Shown here in pieces: positions 26,295-34,999 of a DNA stretch of 64,000 bases. A model generated the notes under the pieces. It was given only the letters and a program-made list of their open reading frames with translations, had not been told where the DNA came from and did no database searches. A program made the position numbers and the translations under genes. Origin of the DNA: Desulfurivibrio alkaliphilus AHT 2 (GTDB lineage Bacteria; Desulfobacterota; Desulfobulbia; Desulfobulbales; Desulfurivibrionaceae); NCBI RefSeq assembly GCF_000092205.1, contig NC_014216.1:124001-188000 (forward strand), written 5' to 3'. Numbering within the stretch: position 1 is the stretch's first letter; each line of letters begins with the position of its first letter.

Positions 26295-26601
26295 TCGCGT
26301 ACTTCCCTCCAGAATTTAGAATTTTTGATGACCACCGAACCCGGTGCCCAAATATCTTGCAGATCGTCGGCCTGCAGATCAGCAACGGCGCCAGCGGCAG
26401 TAGCGGATTGCCCCGGTCCTGTGTTGAGATTAGAGCGAAAAAAAACACCGAAGCCCCGGAAAACTGCGGCGGATGAATTTACCAGTTTTTTCGGTTCAGT
26501 GCAAATTATTATCGACAAAAATAGCCGCTGCCGTGGTGCGCAGTGGTAGGGGGGAGAGGGTTGCATAAATGTAAAACCGCCCCCAGGTTACGTGGCTTTG
26601 A

Positions 26602-26615
26602 TTACAAAATTGTAA
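26602..26615. promoter_or_regulatory. Palindromic operator-like site
   Basis: TTACAA and TTGTAA are separated by AA, about 110 bases upstream of the sigma-54-type promoter of glnK. Position and symmetry suit a dimeric regulator; identity unknown. Confidence 0.35.
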
Positions 26616-26714
26616 TAACCGTCAAGGGTGAAACCGCTTTCCCGGATTAGCCGGCAAGCTGTTTTTGTTGTTAAAGCAATGGCATAAATGGCAACATTGC
26701 TTGCTGCTCCATCT

Positions 26715-27173
<459 letters not shown>

Positions 27174-27228
27174 GGCCGGCGACCATAACCTGAACCGTTT
27201 TTAACCATATTTTTAAAAGGAGTACGTC

Positions 27229-28548
27229 ATGAAAAGCAAATCAATCATCGCGGCCGCCGTCTGCGGCCTGGTTGCCACCGCCCTGCCGGTCGCCGGATGG
27301 GCCGGTGAGCAGGCGGTAAGCGGTGGGGATGCCATCTTTACCGCCAACAACACCTGGATGCTGGTGGCCACCTTTTTGGTCTTTTTGATGCACCTGGGCT
27401 TTGCCTCCCTTGAGGCGGGGATGACCCGGGCCAAGAACACCGTCAACATCCTTTATAAAAACACCGCCATTATCGCCATCGGCATCCTTACCTATGCCGT
27501 GGTGGGTTTCAACCTGATGTACCCGGAGAGCTTCGCTTTGGGCTCCTGGTTTGGTTTTGCCGGCTTCGGGGTGGGAACTTCCCCGGAAGATCTGAAAATT
27601 CTTGAAGACGGGGTGGGGGTCTATACCTACTGGACCGATTTCATCTTCCAGGCGATGTTTGCCGCCACCGCCGCCACCATTGTTTCCGGGGCGGTGGCCG
27701 AGCGGATCAAGCTGCCGAGTTTCCTGGTCTTTACCACCCTTTACGTGGCCTTTGTCTACCCCTGGCTGGGCAGTTGGCAGTGGGGCGGCGGCTGGCTGGA
27801 TGAGATGGGCTTTTATGACTTTGCCGGTTCCACCCTGGTGCACTCGGTGGGCGGCTGGGCGGCCCTGGCCGGGGTAATTGTACTGGGCCCGCGCCTGGGT
27901 AAATATATCGATGGCAAGATCCGGCCCATTCCCGGCCACAATATGCCGCTGGCCACCATCGGGGTCTTTCTCCTCTGGCTGGGCTGGTTTGGCTTCAACG
28001 GTGGTTCGGTGCTCTCCGCCGACCCAGGTCTGGTCTCCTTTGTCTTTGTCACCACGGCCCTGGCCGCTGCCGCCGGGGTGGTCAGCGCCATGTTCGCCTC
28101 CTGGACGGTGACCAAAAAGCCCGATCTTACCATGGCTTTGAACGGCGCCCTGGCCGGCCTGGTGGGGATCACCGCCGGGGCCGACGTGGTGAGCGTGGGG
28201 GCGGCGGTAATCATCGGCCTGGTGGCCGGGACCCTGGTGGTCTTTTCGATCATGGCCCTGGACCGGTTAAAACTGGACGACCCGGTGGGCGCCATCTCGG
28301 TGCACCTTACCTGTGGCATCTGGGGCACCCTGGCAGTAGGCATCTTCGCCGCCGAGTTCTCGCTGATGATCCAGTTGCTGGGGGTAGTGGCCTACGGGGT
28401 AGTGGCCTTCGGCGCCGCCATGGTGCTCTTCTACGCCATCAAAAGCAGCATCGGGCTGCGGGTGGATGAGGAAGAAGAGCGGCTGGGGCTGGATATCACC
28501 GAGCACGGCATGGAGGCCTATGCCGGCTTTGAGATGAACACCAAGTAA
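27229..28548 (+). CDS. amtB: Ammonium transporter
   Basis: The 439-residue protein has a cleavable signal peptide (about 1-23, ending GWAGE) followed by about 11 membrane helices. The twin pore histidines lie in TLVHSVGGWAAL and SVHLTCGIWG. ASLEAGMTRAKNTVNI and WLGWFGFNGGS are further Amt signatures. AAGGAG precedes the start, 55 bases downstream of glnK. It conducts ammonium across the inner membrane under GlnK control. Confidence 0.96.
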   Translation: MKSKSIIAAAVCGLVATALPVAGWAGEQAVSGGDAIFTANNTWMLVATFLVFLMHLGFASLEAGMTRAKNTVNILYKNTAIIAIGILTYAVVGFNLMYPESFALGSWFGFAGFGVGTSPEDLKILEDGVGVYTYWTDFIFQAMFAATAATIVSGAVAERIKLPSFLVFTTLYVAFVYPWLGSWQWGGGWLDEMGFYDFAGSTLVHSVGGWAALAGVIVLGPRLGKYIDGKIRPIPGHNMPLATIGVFLLWLGWFGFNGGSVLSADPGLVSFVFVTTALAAAAGVVSAMFASWTVTKKPDLTMALNGALAGLVGITAGADVVSVGAAVIIGLVAGTLVVFSIMALDRLKLDDPVGAISVHLTCGIWGTLAVGIFAAEFSLMIQLLGVVAYGVVAFGAAMVLFYAIKSSIGLRVDEEEERLGLDITEHGMEAYAGFEMNTK

Positions 28549-28560
28549 ACCGGCGGATTC

Positions 28561-28621
28561 ACCCGAACGGCACCGCAGCCAGCCCATGGAGACAGTGGGC
28601 TGGCTGCGGTGCCGTTCGGGT
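28561..28621. repeat. Perfect 26-bp inverted repeat downstream of amtB
   Basis: Positions 28561-28586 and 28596-28621 are exact reverse complements around a 9-base loop. No T-run follows on the plus strand, so it is not a standard intrinsic terminator. It starts 12 bases after the amtB stop. Confidence 0.9.
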
Positions 28622-28645
28622 GGGTTGCCCAAAGGACTTCAAGCT

Positions 28646-29365
28646 ATGAACTTTCTGGTTTTGCAGCATGCTCCCTGGGAGGGGCCGGGGCAATTTCTGC
28701 TGGCGGCGGCCCGCAAGCTGAAAATCAGGTTGCAGGTCACCAGGGTCTGGCAGGAGGCGATTCCCGATCCGTTGAACTTTGACGCCCTGCTGATTCTGGG
28801 GGGTGGCGCCAATGTCGACCAGGAGAAGCAGTTTCCCTACCTGCGGGAAGAAAAGGAAGTGATTCGCCGGGTGGTGGCTGCCGATCTGCCTTGTTTAGGA
28901 ATTTGCCTGGGGCATCAGCTGCTGGCCGAGGCCCTGGGCGCCCGGGTGGGTCCCAATTTCTGCAGCAGCGTGGGGTTTGTCGAGGGCTACCTGACCAGTC
29001 ACGGCCGGCAGCACCCCGCCTTTGCCGGGATGAAAAGCCCGCTGCCGCTCTTCAAGTGGCACGGTTACACGGTGCTGGAACCGTTGCCGGGTCATTTGCA
29101 GGTGTTGATGACCTCGGATCACTGCCAGGTGGAGGCGTTGTCGGTGGCCGGGCGGCCCCATCTGCTGGGGTTGCAGTCCGACAACCACGCCGCCGACCCC
29201 CGCGATGTCGGTCTATGGCTGGAGCAGGACCGTCAGTGGCTGGCCTCGCTCCGTGATCAGAGGGTTGACCCCTCCTGGGTGCTGGCCCAGAGTCGACGCT
29301 ACCGGGCGGCAATCGCCGCCGATTTCCAGCGCCTGTTGGGTAATTATTTGCGTATGCTGGTGTAA
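28646..29365 (+). CDS. GMP-synthase-like class I amidotransferase domain protein, 239 aa
   Basis: The start at 28646 has AAAGGAC upstream. The fold begins MNFLVLQHAPWEGPG and has LILGGGANV and the nucleophile elbow CLGICLGHQLL. The segment that should read QFHPE is instead LQSDNHAAD, so the catalytic His and Glu are not in their usual place. It may be inactive as a glutaminase or act on another substrate. Stand-alone proteins of this type are annotated loosely as GMP synthase glutamine amidotransferase. Its place after amtB suggests glutamine or gamma-glutamyl metabolism. Confidence 0.82.
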   Translation: MNFLVLQHAPWEGPGQFLLAAARKLKIRLQVTRVWQEAIPDPLNFDALLILGGGANVDQEKQFPYLREEKEVIRRVVAADLPCLGICLGHQLLAEALGARVGPNFCSSVGFVEGYLTSHGRQHPAFAGMKSPLPLFKWHGYTVLEPLPGHLQVLMTSDHCQVEALSVAGRPHLLGLQSDNHAADPRDVGLWLEQDRQWLASLRDQRVDPSWVLAQSRRYRAAIAADFQRLLGNYLRMLV

Positions 29366-29409
29366 GCGCCGGCTTCCGGCCGTGACGATGGGGCAAAAGC
29401 TGTCAGCCG

Positions 29410-32406
29410 TTAAGACTGAGAAACCAGGGGGTCGGGGGTATCAACGCAGAGCGAGATCTTGTCCAGAATCGTCGAAATCTGTTCCAGTTCGTCTTCAATT
29501 TTGGCCATGTTGCCGTCCCCCTCCTGCCAGCACTGGGAGATGATCCGGGCCCCGGCGCTGATTCGCAGGGCGGCGGTTTTTTTGCCAGGTATTTCAGTTG
29601 GCTGGCCAATGTGGCAGCACTGGGCGGCCAGCTCCTTTTCGGCGGCCGGGATTCCCGGCTCATCCCCGATGTCGCAGTTGAGCTTCTCGTACAGGGTGCG
29701 GGCCTCTTCCGGGGTCAGGTAACTGCCGTCGTGGTGGCGCACCAAAAAAGGAAAAATGGTGCGTCGGATGGAGAGTTCGTCGCCCAGCATGTCGGTTCTG
29801 GCAAAGCAGGGGTGCGAGGGTTCGACCAGGAGATCCAGCAGCGGATGGGCGGCAATGCGGCTCATTACCTCTTCGCAGAACCGTCCCAGGCCCTGCAGTC
29901 GCTGTTCTTTGGGCACCAGGTAATAGCGCCGGGCCTCATCCAGGGCCGCCTGCCAGCGCAGGTACATGCCGGTGTTGGGGGGATGCTGGGCTTCGGGGAG
30001 GCATTCCTGCCAGCTTCCCAGGTCGGCCTGGGGAATGTAGTCCGCCAGGCCCCGGGGCAATGAATGCCGGGAGCAGTCCAGGCGGTCGGCAAAACTTTTG
30101 GGGAACACCGCCACCCCGCTGAAGGTAGGGCCGGTGAAAAACTTGGAGCCGGTGAGCAGCAGGATGTCGCCTTTCTGAATATGGTCGCGCAGGTCTTCGG
30201 CGTCCAGCCTTAACTGGCAGGCATCGACAATAACCTGAACCGACTCGCCGAAATGGCGGCGAATGCGGTCCAGCATGGGGGGGGAGGGAGCCCAACTGCC
30301 CATCCGGGACTGGTCCATGGCGTGCAAAATCACCCGCCGGCCGGCGGCCACCGTGTCGCTTACCCCTTGCCAGATCATTTCATCCACCCGCTCCAGGTGG
30401 TGTAGCTCACCCTGCTCGTCGCGGAAGGGGATACCGAGAAAAGCCACCTCCGGCATTCCTTCCAGCCGGCTGCCTTTTTCCACCTCGACTCCTAAGCAGG
30501 TGGTTTCGTCGAAGTGGCAGCCGGTGACCGCCAGTTCGGTGCCGCTGCCGGTTTCATCGGAGCCGCAGACGATACTGGTCCACGGTGCATCCGGCCTGGT
30601 GGCCACAATGGCGGCCACGGCCTGCATCTGCGAGTCGGTGCCCGACGGAGACAGGTGCAAATCGCCCTCCAGATCGTGAAAGCCGAAGGTGGTGGCGATG
30701 GCATCGGCCAGTTCCTGGCTGTAGCGGCGCAGGGGGGCCAAGGAGCCGGCCAGGGCGCAGTCGTGCAGCAGGCGCTGGCGGCACTGCTCGGCTTCGGCGT
30801 ATGCCTGGGATGAAACCGAAGTGGCGGTGGAGGCGGAAAAGGTAATCGCTTCGTCGCGCGGATAAGGCAGCGAGCCGTAGCGGTTGAAGCCGGTTTCCTG
30901 GTCCAGTTCCAGGCGGGTATCGCCCCCTTTAACCAGGTGCCAGCGGGTGGGTTTCAGCAGCGGCTTGAGGGTGGTGTCGAACAGCCGTCCCAACTCCAGG
31001 ACGTGATCGATCAGATCGTGCAGCTCTTTTGCTTCGGTGCGGTGGTTGACCAGGGCCACCCGGATCGCCGCCCGGTCGTTGAGGGTGGTGCTGGAGGGGG
31101 CGGCCAGCCCGCGCAGTTGCAGCTGGGTTACAATGGCCCGGTTAAGGGCGTCGCCGACGCCGGGATCGGTGGCCTGATAACGGAAACAGACAATGTTCAG
31201 GGTTACCGGGGCCAGGCGCTCCAGTTGCGGCTCGCGGTCGACCCGCTGGGCCAGTTCCCGGGCCAGGCGGCAGTGCTTGCGGACCACCGCCGCCAGTCGT
31301 TCGGTGCCCAGCGCCTGGAAGGTGAACCAGACTTTCAGGGCCAGGAAGCTGCGGGACAGCTCGGGGCCCAGTTCGCAGAACCAGGGGGCGCCGCCGGCCA
31401 GTCCCAGGCTGGCCGGGGCCAGATATTCCTTGCGTTCGGAAAAGGTGGCCTGGTGTAATTCGCCGTCTTTGACCAGCAGGCCGCCCACGGAATAGGGAAC
31501 CTGGAACCACTTGTGAAAATCGAAGGCAACGGAGTCGGCCTGCGCCATAGGGGCCAGGGCCTCCCGGTACTCTTCCAGCAGGATCGCCGTGCCGCCGAAG
31601 GCGGCGTCGATATGCAACCACAGTTGCTCCTGGTCGCATATGGCCTTGATGGCGGTCAGGTCGTCGATGGCCCCGGTGTTGACCGTACCCGCCGTGGCAA
31701 TTACACAGAAGGGGGTCAGGCCTTGTTGGCGGTCGGCGCTGATTTGCGCCGCCAGCGCTCCGGTATCCATGGTGAAGTCGTTGTTAACCGGGATCGAGCG
31801 CAAAAACTCCTCGCCCAGGCCCAGCAGTTGGAAGGCTTTCAGGACCGAGTTGTGGCTCTGGGCCGAGGCATAGCCCACCAGGGGTGAATCCTGTCTTTGC
31901 AGCCCCCGCGCCTTGACCTCATCCCCCGCCGCCTGCTGGCGGGCCACCGCCAGGGCCAGCAGGGTGGCCATGGAGGTGCCGGTGGTGAGAATCCCCGAGG
32001 AGGAGAGGGGAAAGCTGAACAACTGGCGGCACCATTGCAGCACCTGGCGTTCGATATACACCGCCACATGGTCGCGCCCACCCAGGTTGCTGTTCAGCAG
32101 GGCGGCGCACATCTCGCCCAAAGCCCCGTATAGGTTGCCCCCGCCGTGAACCCAGCCGAAGAAGCTTGGGTGGGTGTTGCCGTTGCCGTAGGGCAGCATC
32201 TGGTCGCGAAATTGTCCCACCAGCTCTGCAACGGGGCGGCCCTGGCGCGGCAAGGGGGTGCGGAAGGAATCTTTGACCTCTTCGGGGCAGGGGCGCCAGA
32301 CTGGTTTTTCGGACAAAGTTTGGTAATGCTCGATGCCGGCCTGCATGGCCTGTTGCCAGGCGGCTTCCAGCTCCGCCCAACTGTCGGGATCAAGATTGTC
32401 GGTCAT
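29410..32406 (-). CDS. Fusion of two PLP-dependent enzyme domains (group II decarboxylase plus second fold-type I domain), 998 aa
   Basis: Residues 1-480 match group II aromatic amino acid/glutamate decarboxylases: NGNTHPSFFGWV, GILTTGTSMATLLAL, IATAGTVNTGAIDD, HIDAAFGG with D267, and the PLP lysine K299 in FDFHKWFQVP. Residues about 505-960 form a second fold-type I domain: SPSGTDSQMQAVAA (PLP phosphate cup), VIVDACQLRL with D728, and a probable PLP lysine K755 in LTGSKFFTGPTFSG. The extreme C-terminus (about 960-998) is a short acidic helix. A single uninterrupted frame covers both. Substrates are unknown. It converges on the amidotransferase-like gene, 44 bases away. Confidence 0.88.
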   Translation of the reverse strand: MTDNLDPDSWAELEAAWQQAMQAGIEHYQTLSEKPVWRPCPEEVKDSFRTPLPRQGRPVAELVGQFRDQMLPYGNGNTHPSFFGWVHGGGNLYGALGEMCAALLNSNLGGRDHVAVYIERQVLQWCRQLFSFPLSSSGILTTGTSMATLLALAVARQQAAGDEVKARGLQRQDSPLVGYASAQSHNSVLKAFQLLGLGEEFLRSIPVNNDFTMDTGALAAQISADRQQGLTPFCVIATAGTVNTGAIDDLTAIKAICDQEQLWLHIDAAFGGTAILLEEYREALAPMAQADSVAFDFHKWFQVPYSVGGLLVKDGELHQATFSERKEYLAPASLGLAGGAPWFCELGPELSRSFLALKVWFTFQALGTERLAAVVRKHCRLARELAQRVDREPQLERLAPVTLNIVCFRYQATDPGVGDALNRAIVTQLQLRGLAAPSSTTLNDRAAIRVALVNHRTEAKELHDLIDHVLELGRLFDTTLKPLLKPTRWHLVKGGDTRLELDQETGFNRYGSLPYPRDEAITFSASTATSVSSQAYAEAEQCRQRLLHDCALAGSLAPLRRYSQELADAIATTFGFHDLEGDLHLSPSGTDSQMQAVAAIVATRPDAPWTSIVCGSDETGSGTELAVTGCHFDETTCLGVEVEKGSRLEGMPEVAFLGIPFRDEQGELHHLERVDEMIWQGVSDTVAAGRRVILHAMDQSRMGSWAPSPPMLDRIRRHFGESVQVIVDACQLRLDAEDLRDHIQKGDILLLTGSKFFTGPTFSGVAVFPKSFADRLDCSRHSLPRGLADYIPQADLGSWQECLPEAQHPPNTGMYLRWQAALDEARRYYLVPKEQRLQGLGRFCEEVMSRIAAHPLLDLLVEPSHPCFARTDMLGDELSIRRTIFPFLVRHHDGSYLTPEEARTLYEKLNCDIGDEPGIPAAEKELAAQCCHIGQPTEIPGKKTAALRISAGARIISQCWQEGDGNMAKIEDELEQISTILDKISLCVDTPDPLVSQS

Positions 32407-32566
32407 GGTCTAATTTCCAGGTTTACGACGGTCTGCTTGGTGGTGGGCCCGGTGCGCCAACGGTTGAGTGGCCTGCGAACAACAACCATAACCAGTGTTG
32501 CCCGGCTTGTAAACAGGGGAGAGGGTAACTTTCGTGGCGGAGAGTGCCGAATTTACTGTCGAAGCA

Positions 32567-33865
32567 TTAAATTTCTTCAATCCGGCTGCGGAACCAGCGG
32601 ATCAGGGCTTCTTTTTTTTCGCCGATGTCGATTTCGTAGATGTCGCGGGGGAAGAGCAGGTCGGCCACCCCGGAGTCGAAGATGCGCCGCACCTCGTATT
32701 CGTCGTGGGAAACCCCCCGCTGGTAGATGTAATTGAGGAAAGAGCGGTTGGTGTGAACGATGAACTCCACCCGCATACCGCCCATGCGGGCGAAAAATTT
32801 GTACATCGCGGTGCCGCTGGAGCTGCCCGGGGTGCTGCTCCGGTAGCCACCGCCGGCCAGGGTGTCGCTGAGGTCTTCCAGGGTCATCAGGGAGCCGGCT
32901 CGGGCGGCGCTGGCGGTGAGGTGTTGCTGAAAGATTTTGACCTCCATGGGGGAATCCACCACCGCCATCAGGCCCAGTTCGTCATCCACCGCCACCGCCG
33001 GGTTTTCCTCCCCTTTGCGCAGCAGTTTGAGCACCTTGGCCTCGGGCGGTTTTTTACGGATGCTGACGTAAACCGGAACCTCCTGCTCCCCCCAGGGAAA
33101 GCAGCGGCGCTTGATCATGGTGATTTTTTCATGCGGTCCGGTTTGGGGCGGCAGCTCCTGCCGGCGTTTGATGGCTACTTCCTGGCAGGCAAAGCTCTCC
33201 GGGTGGTGGTGACTGTGCAGATAGACGATGTCCAGCTCACCGATTTTGGCCTTGCGGCTCCAGACCTCATCGTTGAGAAAGTCCAGAAAACGGAGGAATT
33301 TCTGTTCCACTTCGGTTTCCCGCTCCCGCTGGTCGATGGCGCCGGCCAGGCTCATCAGGATCAGCTTGCGCTTGGCCTCGAAACGGGCCTTGCGGTGGTA
33401 GCGGTCGTCGAAGAGGATCAGCAGCAGATCGATGGGGCTGCGGGTGGAGTCGATCTCGTTGGTCATCTCGATGTAGGAGGCGTAATTGGCCAGCACCCGG
33501 TTACGCAGGTAGTTGATGACCCCGTCGGCAATCCTGGAATAGGAGTTGATGTGGGCGATGACCTCCCGCTCGCTGCCGTCCAGCCCGAACATGTTGCCCA
33601 GCAGCCGGTAAGCGCGTTTTTCCACCACCCGCCGGCGGGCAGCATCCTGCAGCAGCGCCGGGATCTCGGCAAAGGAGCGGACCTGCAGCAACTCGAAAAG
33701 CTGGCTGCGGGTAACCCGGTATTTGCTGAGCAGCCCCCGTTGTTTCAGTTCGGTGAAACGGCGCCGGGAGGAGCCTGCCAGCAGGTGCTCCTCCCGGACG
33801 CTTTTTTCCACCCGAAACGGGCCCTCCTGGTCAAGGAGGGCAAAGATGTTTCTGCTGCGGTCCAT
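32567..33865 (-). CDS. Uncharacterised protein with possible RelA/SpoT-like C-terminal domain, 432 aa
   Basis: The N-terminal 250 residues are mostly helical and charged, with a His cluster YLHSHHHPESF at about 215-225. From about 265 the order SIRKKPPEAKVLKLLRKG, then DDELGLMAVVDS, then MRVEFIVHTNRSF and the segment GVSHDEYEVRR recalls RelA/SpoT nucleotidyltransferases (basic strand, D-LG-R-VVD, EVQIRT, GVAAHW-YK). The match is weak and several catalytic residues are altered, so an alarmone role is only a hypothesis. The outer-membrane protein gene lies 13 bases upstream and probably shares its transcript. Confidence 0.75.
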   Translation of the reverse strand: MDRSRNIFALLDQEGPFRVEKSVREEHLLAGSSRRRFTELKQRGLLSKYRVTRSQLFELLQVRSFAEIPALLQDAARRRVVEKRAYRLLGNMFGLDGSEREVIAHINSYSRIADGVINYLRNRVLANYASYIEMTNEIDSTRSPIDLLLILFDDRYHRKARFEAKRKLILMSLAGAIDQRERETEVEQKFLRFLDFLNDEVWSRKAKIGELDIVYLHSHHHPESFACQEVAIKRRQELPPQTGPHEKITMIKRRCFPWGEQEVPVYVSIRKKPPEAKVLKLLRKGEENPAVAVDDELGLMAVVDSPMEVKIFQQHLTASAARAGSLMTLEDLSDTLAGGGYRSSTPGSSSGTAMYKFFARMGGMRVEFIVHTNRSFLNYIYQRGVSHDEYEVRRIFDSGVADLLFPRDIYEIDIGEKKEALIRWFRSRIEEI

Positions 33866-33878
33866 GTGTTGGTCCGGG

Positions 33879-34634
33879 TTAAAATTCCATGCTCAGGGAA
33901 AGGCCGCCGTAAACAAAGTTTGCCCGGTCGCGACCGATGGCGGCGTCGTTGGCCGCTTCCAGCTCGTCCTTGGCGTCGCTGCTCAAGGCAAAAGAGTAGG
34001 CCAGTACCGGGGCAACCGTGAAGTAATCGCCGAACTGGTAGGGCAGGGCGGCGGAAATCACCCCGTCGTGGAGGGCATCGTAATCGCTGGTGTAAACATA
34101 GCCGGCTTCGGCGCCCAAATCCAGGGAAAGATTGTCGGCCAGCGCTATGCTGTGGCCCACCGCCAGGCTGACATACCAGCCGGGAGCGGCGTCGGTGTCG
34201 CGATAGATGGTGAGGCTGGGCGACAAAAAGGTGTCGTAGCCGACGGCCAGATAGAACTCCTGGGTGTCGTCTTCACCGCCCAGGCCGTAGTAGATATAGC
34301 CGATGCCGAGGTCCAGGGGACCGAAACTGTGATCATAGGCCAGGGTCAGGTCGGTCTCGTTCCAGACGCTGGTGTCGGCGCCGTAAAGGTCGGTGTCCAG
34401 GTTGCCCCAGAGATTGACCGAAAAACCTTGCCAACCGACGGTCATCGAGGGTTGGATGACCAGGCTGTCCCGGCTGAAGGCGTAACCCCGCCAGATGTAC
34501 TGGCTGTAGGCGTCCACCGCCAGTTCGGCCCAGGGTTCTTCCGGCTGGGCCATGGCGCTGGTGGCGGTGGCGGCCAGCAGTCCACATCCCAGCAACCCAC
34601 CGGTGATTCCTTGCAGATAACGTTTTGCTTTCAT
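33879..34634 (-). CDS. Small outer-membrane beta-barrel (TorF-like putative porin), 251 aa
   Basis: The signal peptide covers about residues 1-29 (ending SAMAQ). The mature N-terminus ELAVDAYSQYIWRGYAFSRD matches the conserved opening of the TorF/gcw_chp family of putative porins. The remaining sequence alternates aromatic and polar residues in about 10-12 strands and ends with Phe (LSLSMEF). AGGAG lies 8 bases before the start at 34634. It precedes the uncharacterised 432-residue protein by 13 bases. Confidence 0.82.
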   Translation of the reverse strand: MKAKRYLQGITGGLLGCGLLAATATSAMAQPEEPWAELAVDAYSQYIWRGYAFSRDSLVIQPSMTVGWQGFSVNLWGNLDTDLYGADTSVWNETDLTLAYDHSFGPLDLGIGYIYYGLGGEDDTQEFYLAVGYDTFLSPSLTIYRDTDAAPGWYVSLAVGHSIALADNLSLDLGAEAGYVYTSDYDALHDGVISAALPYQFGDYFTVAPVLAYSFALSSDAKDELEAANDAAIGRDRANFVYGGLSLSMEF

Positions 34635-34999
34635 TTTTGTTGCTCCTGTGTTGAAGATTAAGGCGATGGCCTCACCGCGAGGCCCGGTCTTGGGCTGATT
34701 GTTTTACATAATTCGTGCCAATGGCTGGCGACGTTTAAAAATCGCTTGATCACGGGTAGATGGCTGGACTGGGTAAGGGTTGGTCGGCTTGGCCCCAATT
34801 ACATTTTTGTTAGCGTGACCTGGCCGGTTTTGGGTTAATGCACAAAAATGTAACTTTTCGGGCGGGCTTGCGCTGATGCATCGCATGAGGTAGTAGATTT
34901 TAAGGTGATTGCTGGGGCGCCCAGGCTTATATTGATTTTCGCAGATGGTGTACAAGACGGTTGGATGGGCGATGTCGGCCGAGACAGAGGAGCGTGATG
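34635..34999. other. Divergent intergenic region
   Basis: This 365-base region separates the outer-membrane protein and the autotransporter protease. It carries a long-spaced inverted repeat (34799-34853). No gene or clear -35/-10 pair was identified. Confidence 0.5.
34799..34853. repeat. Inverted repeat in divergent promoter region
   Basis: TTACATTTTTGT (34799-34810) and ACAAAAATGTAA (34842-34853) are exact reverse complements, 31 bases apart. They could be paired half-sites of one regulator controlling both flanking genes, or a hairpin. Confidence 0.6.

Noticed and set aside
28561-28621. Interpretation of the perfect palindrome as an intrinsic terminator
   Set aside because: No T-run follows on the plus strand and the stem is much longer than usual.
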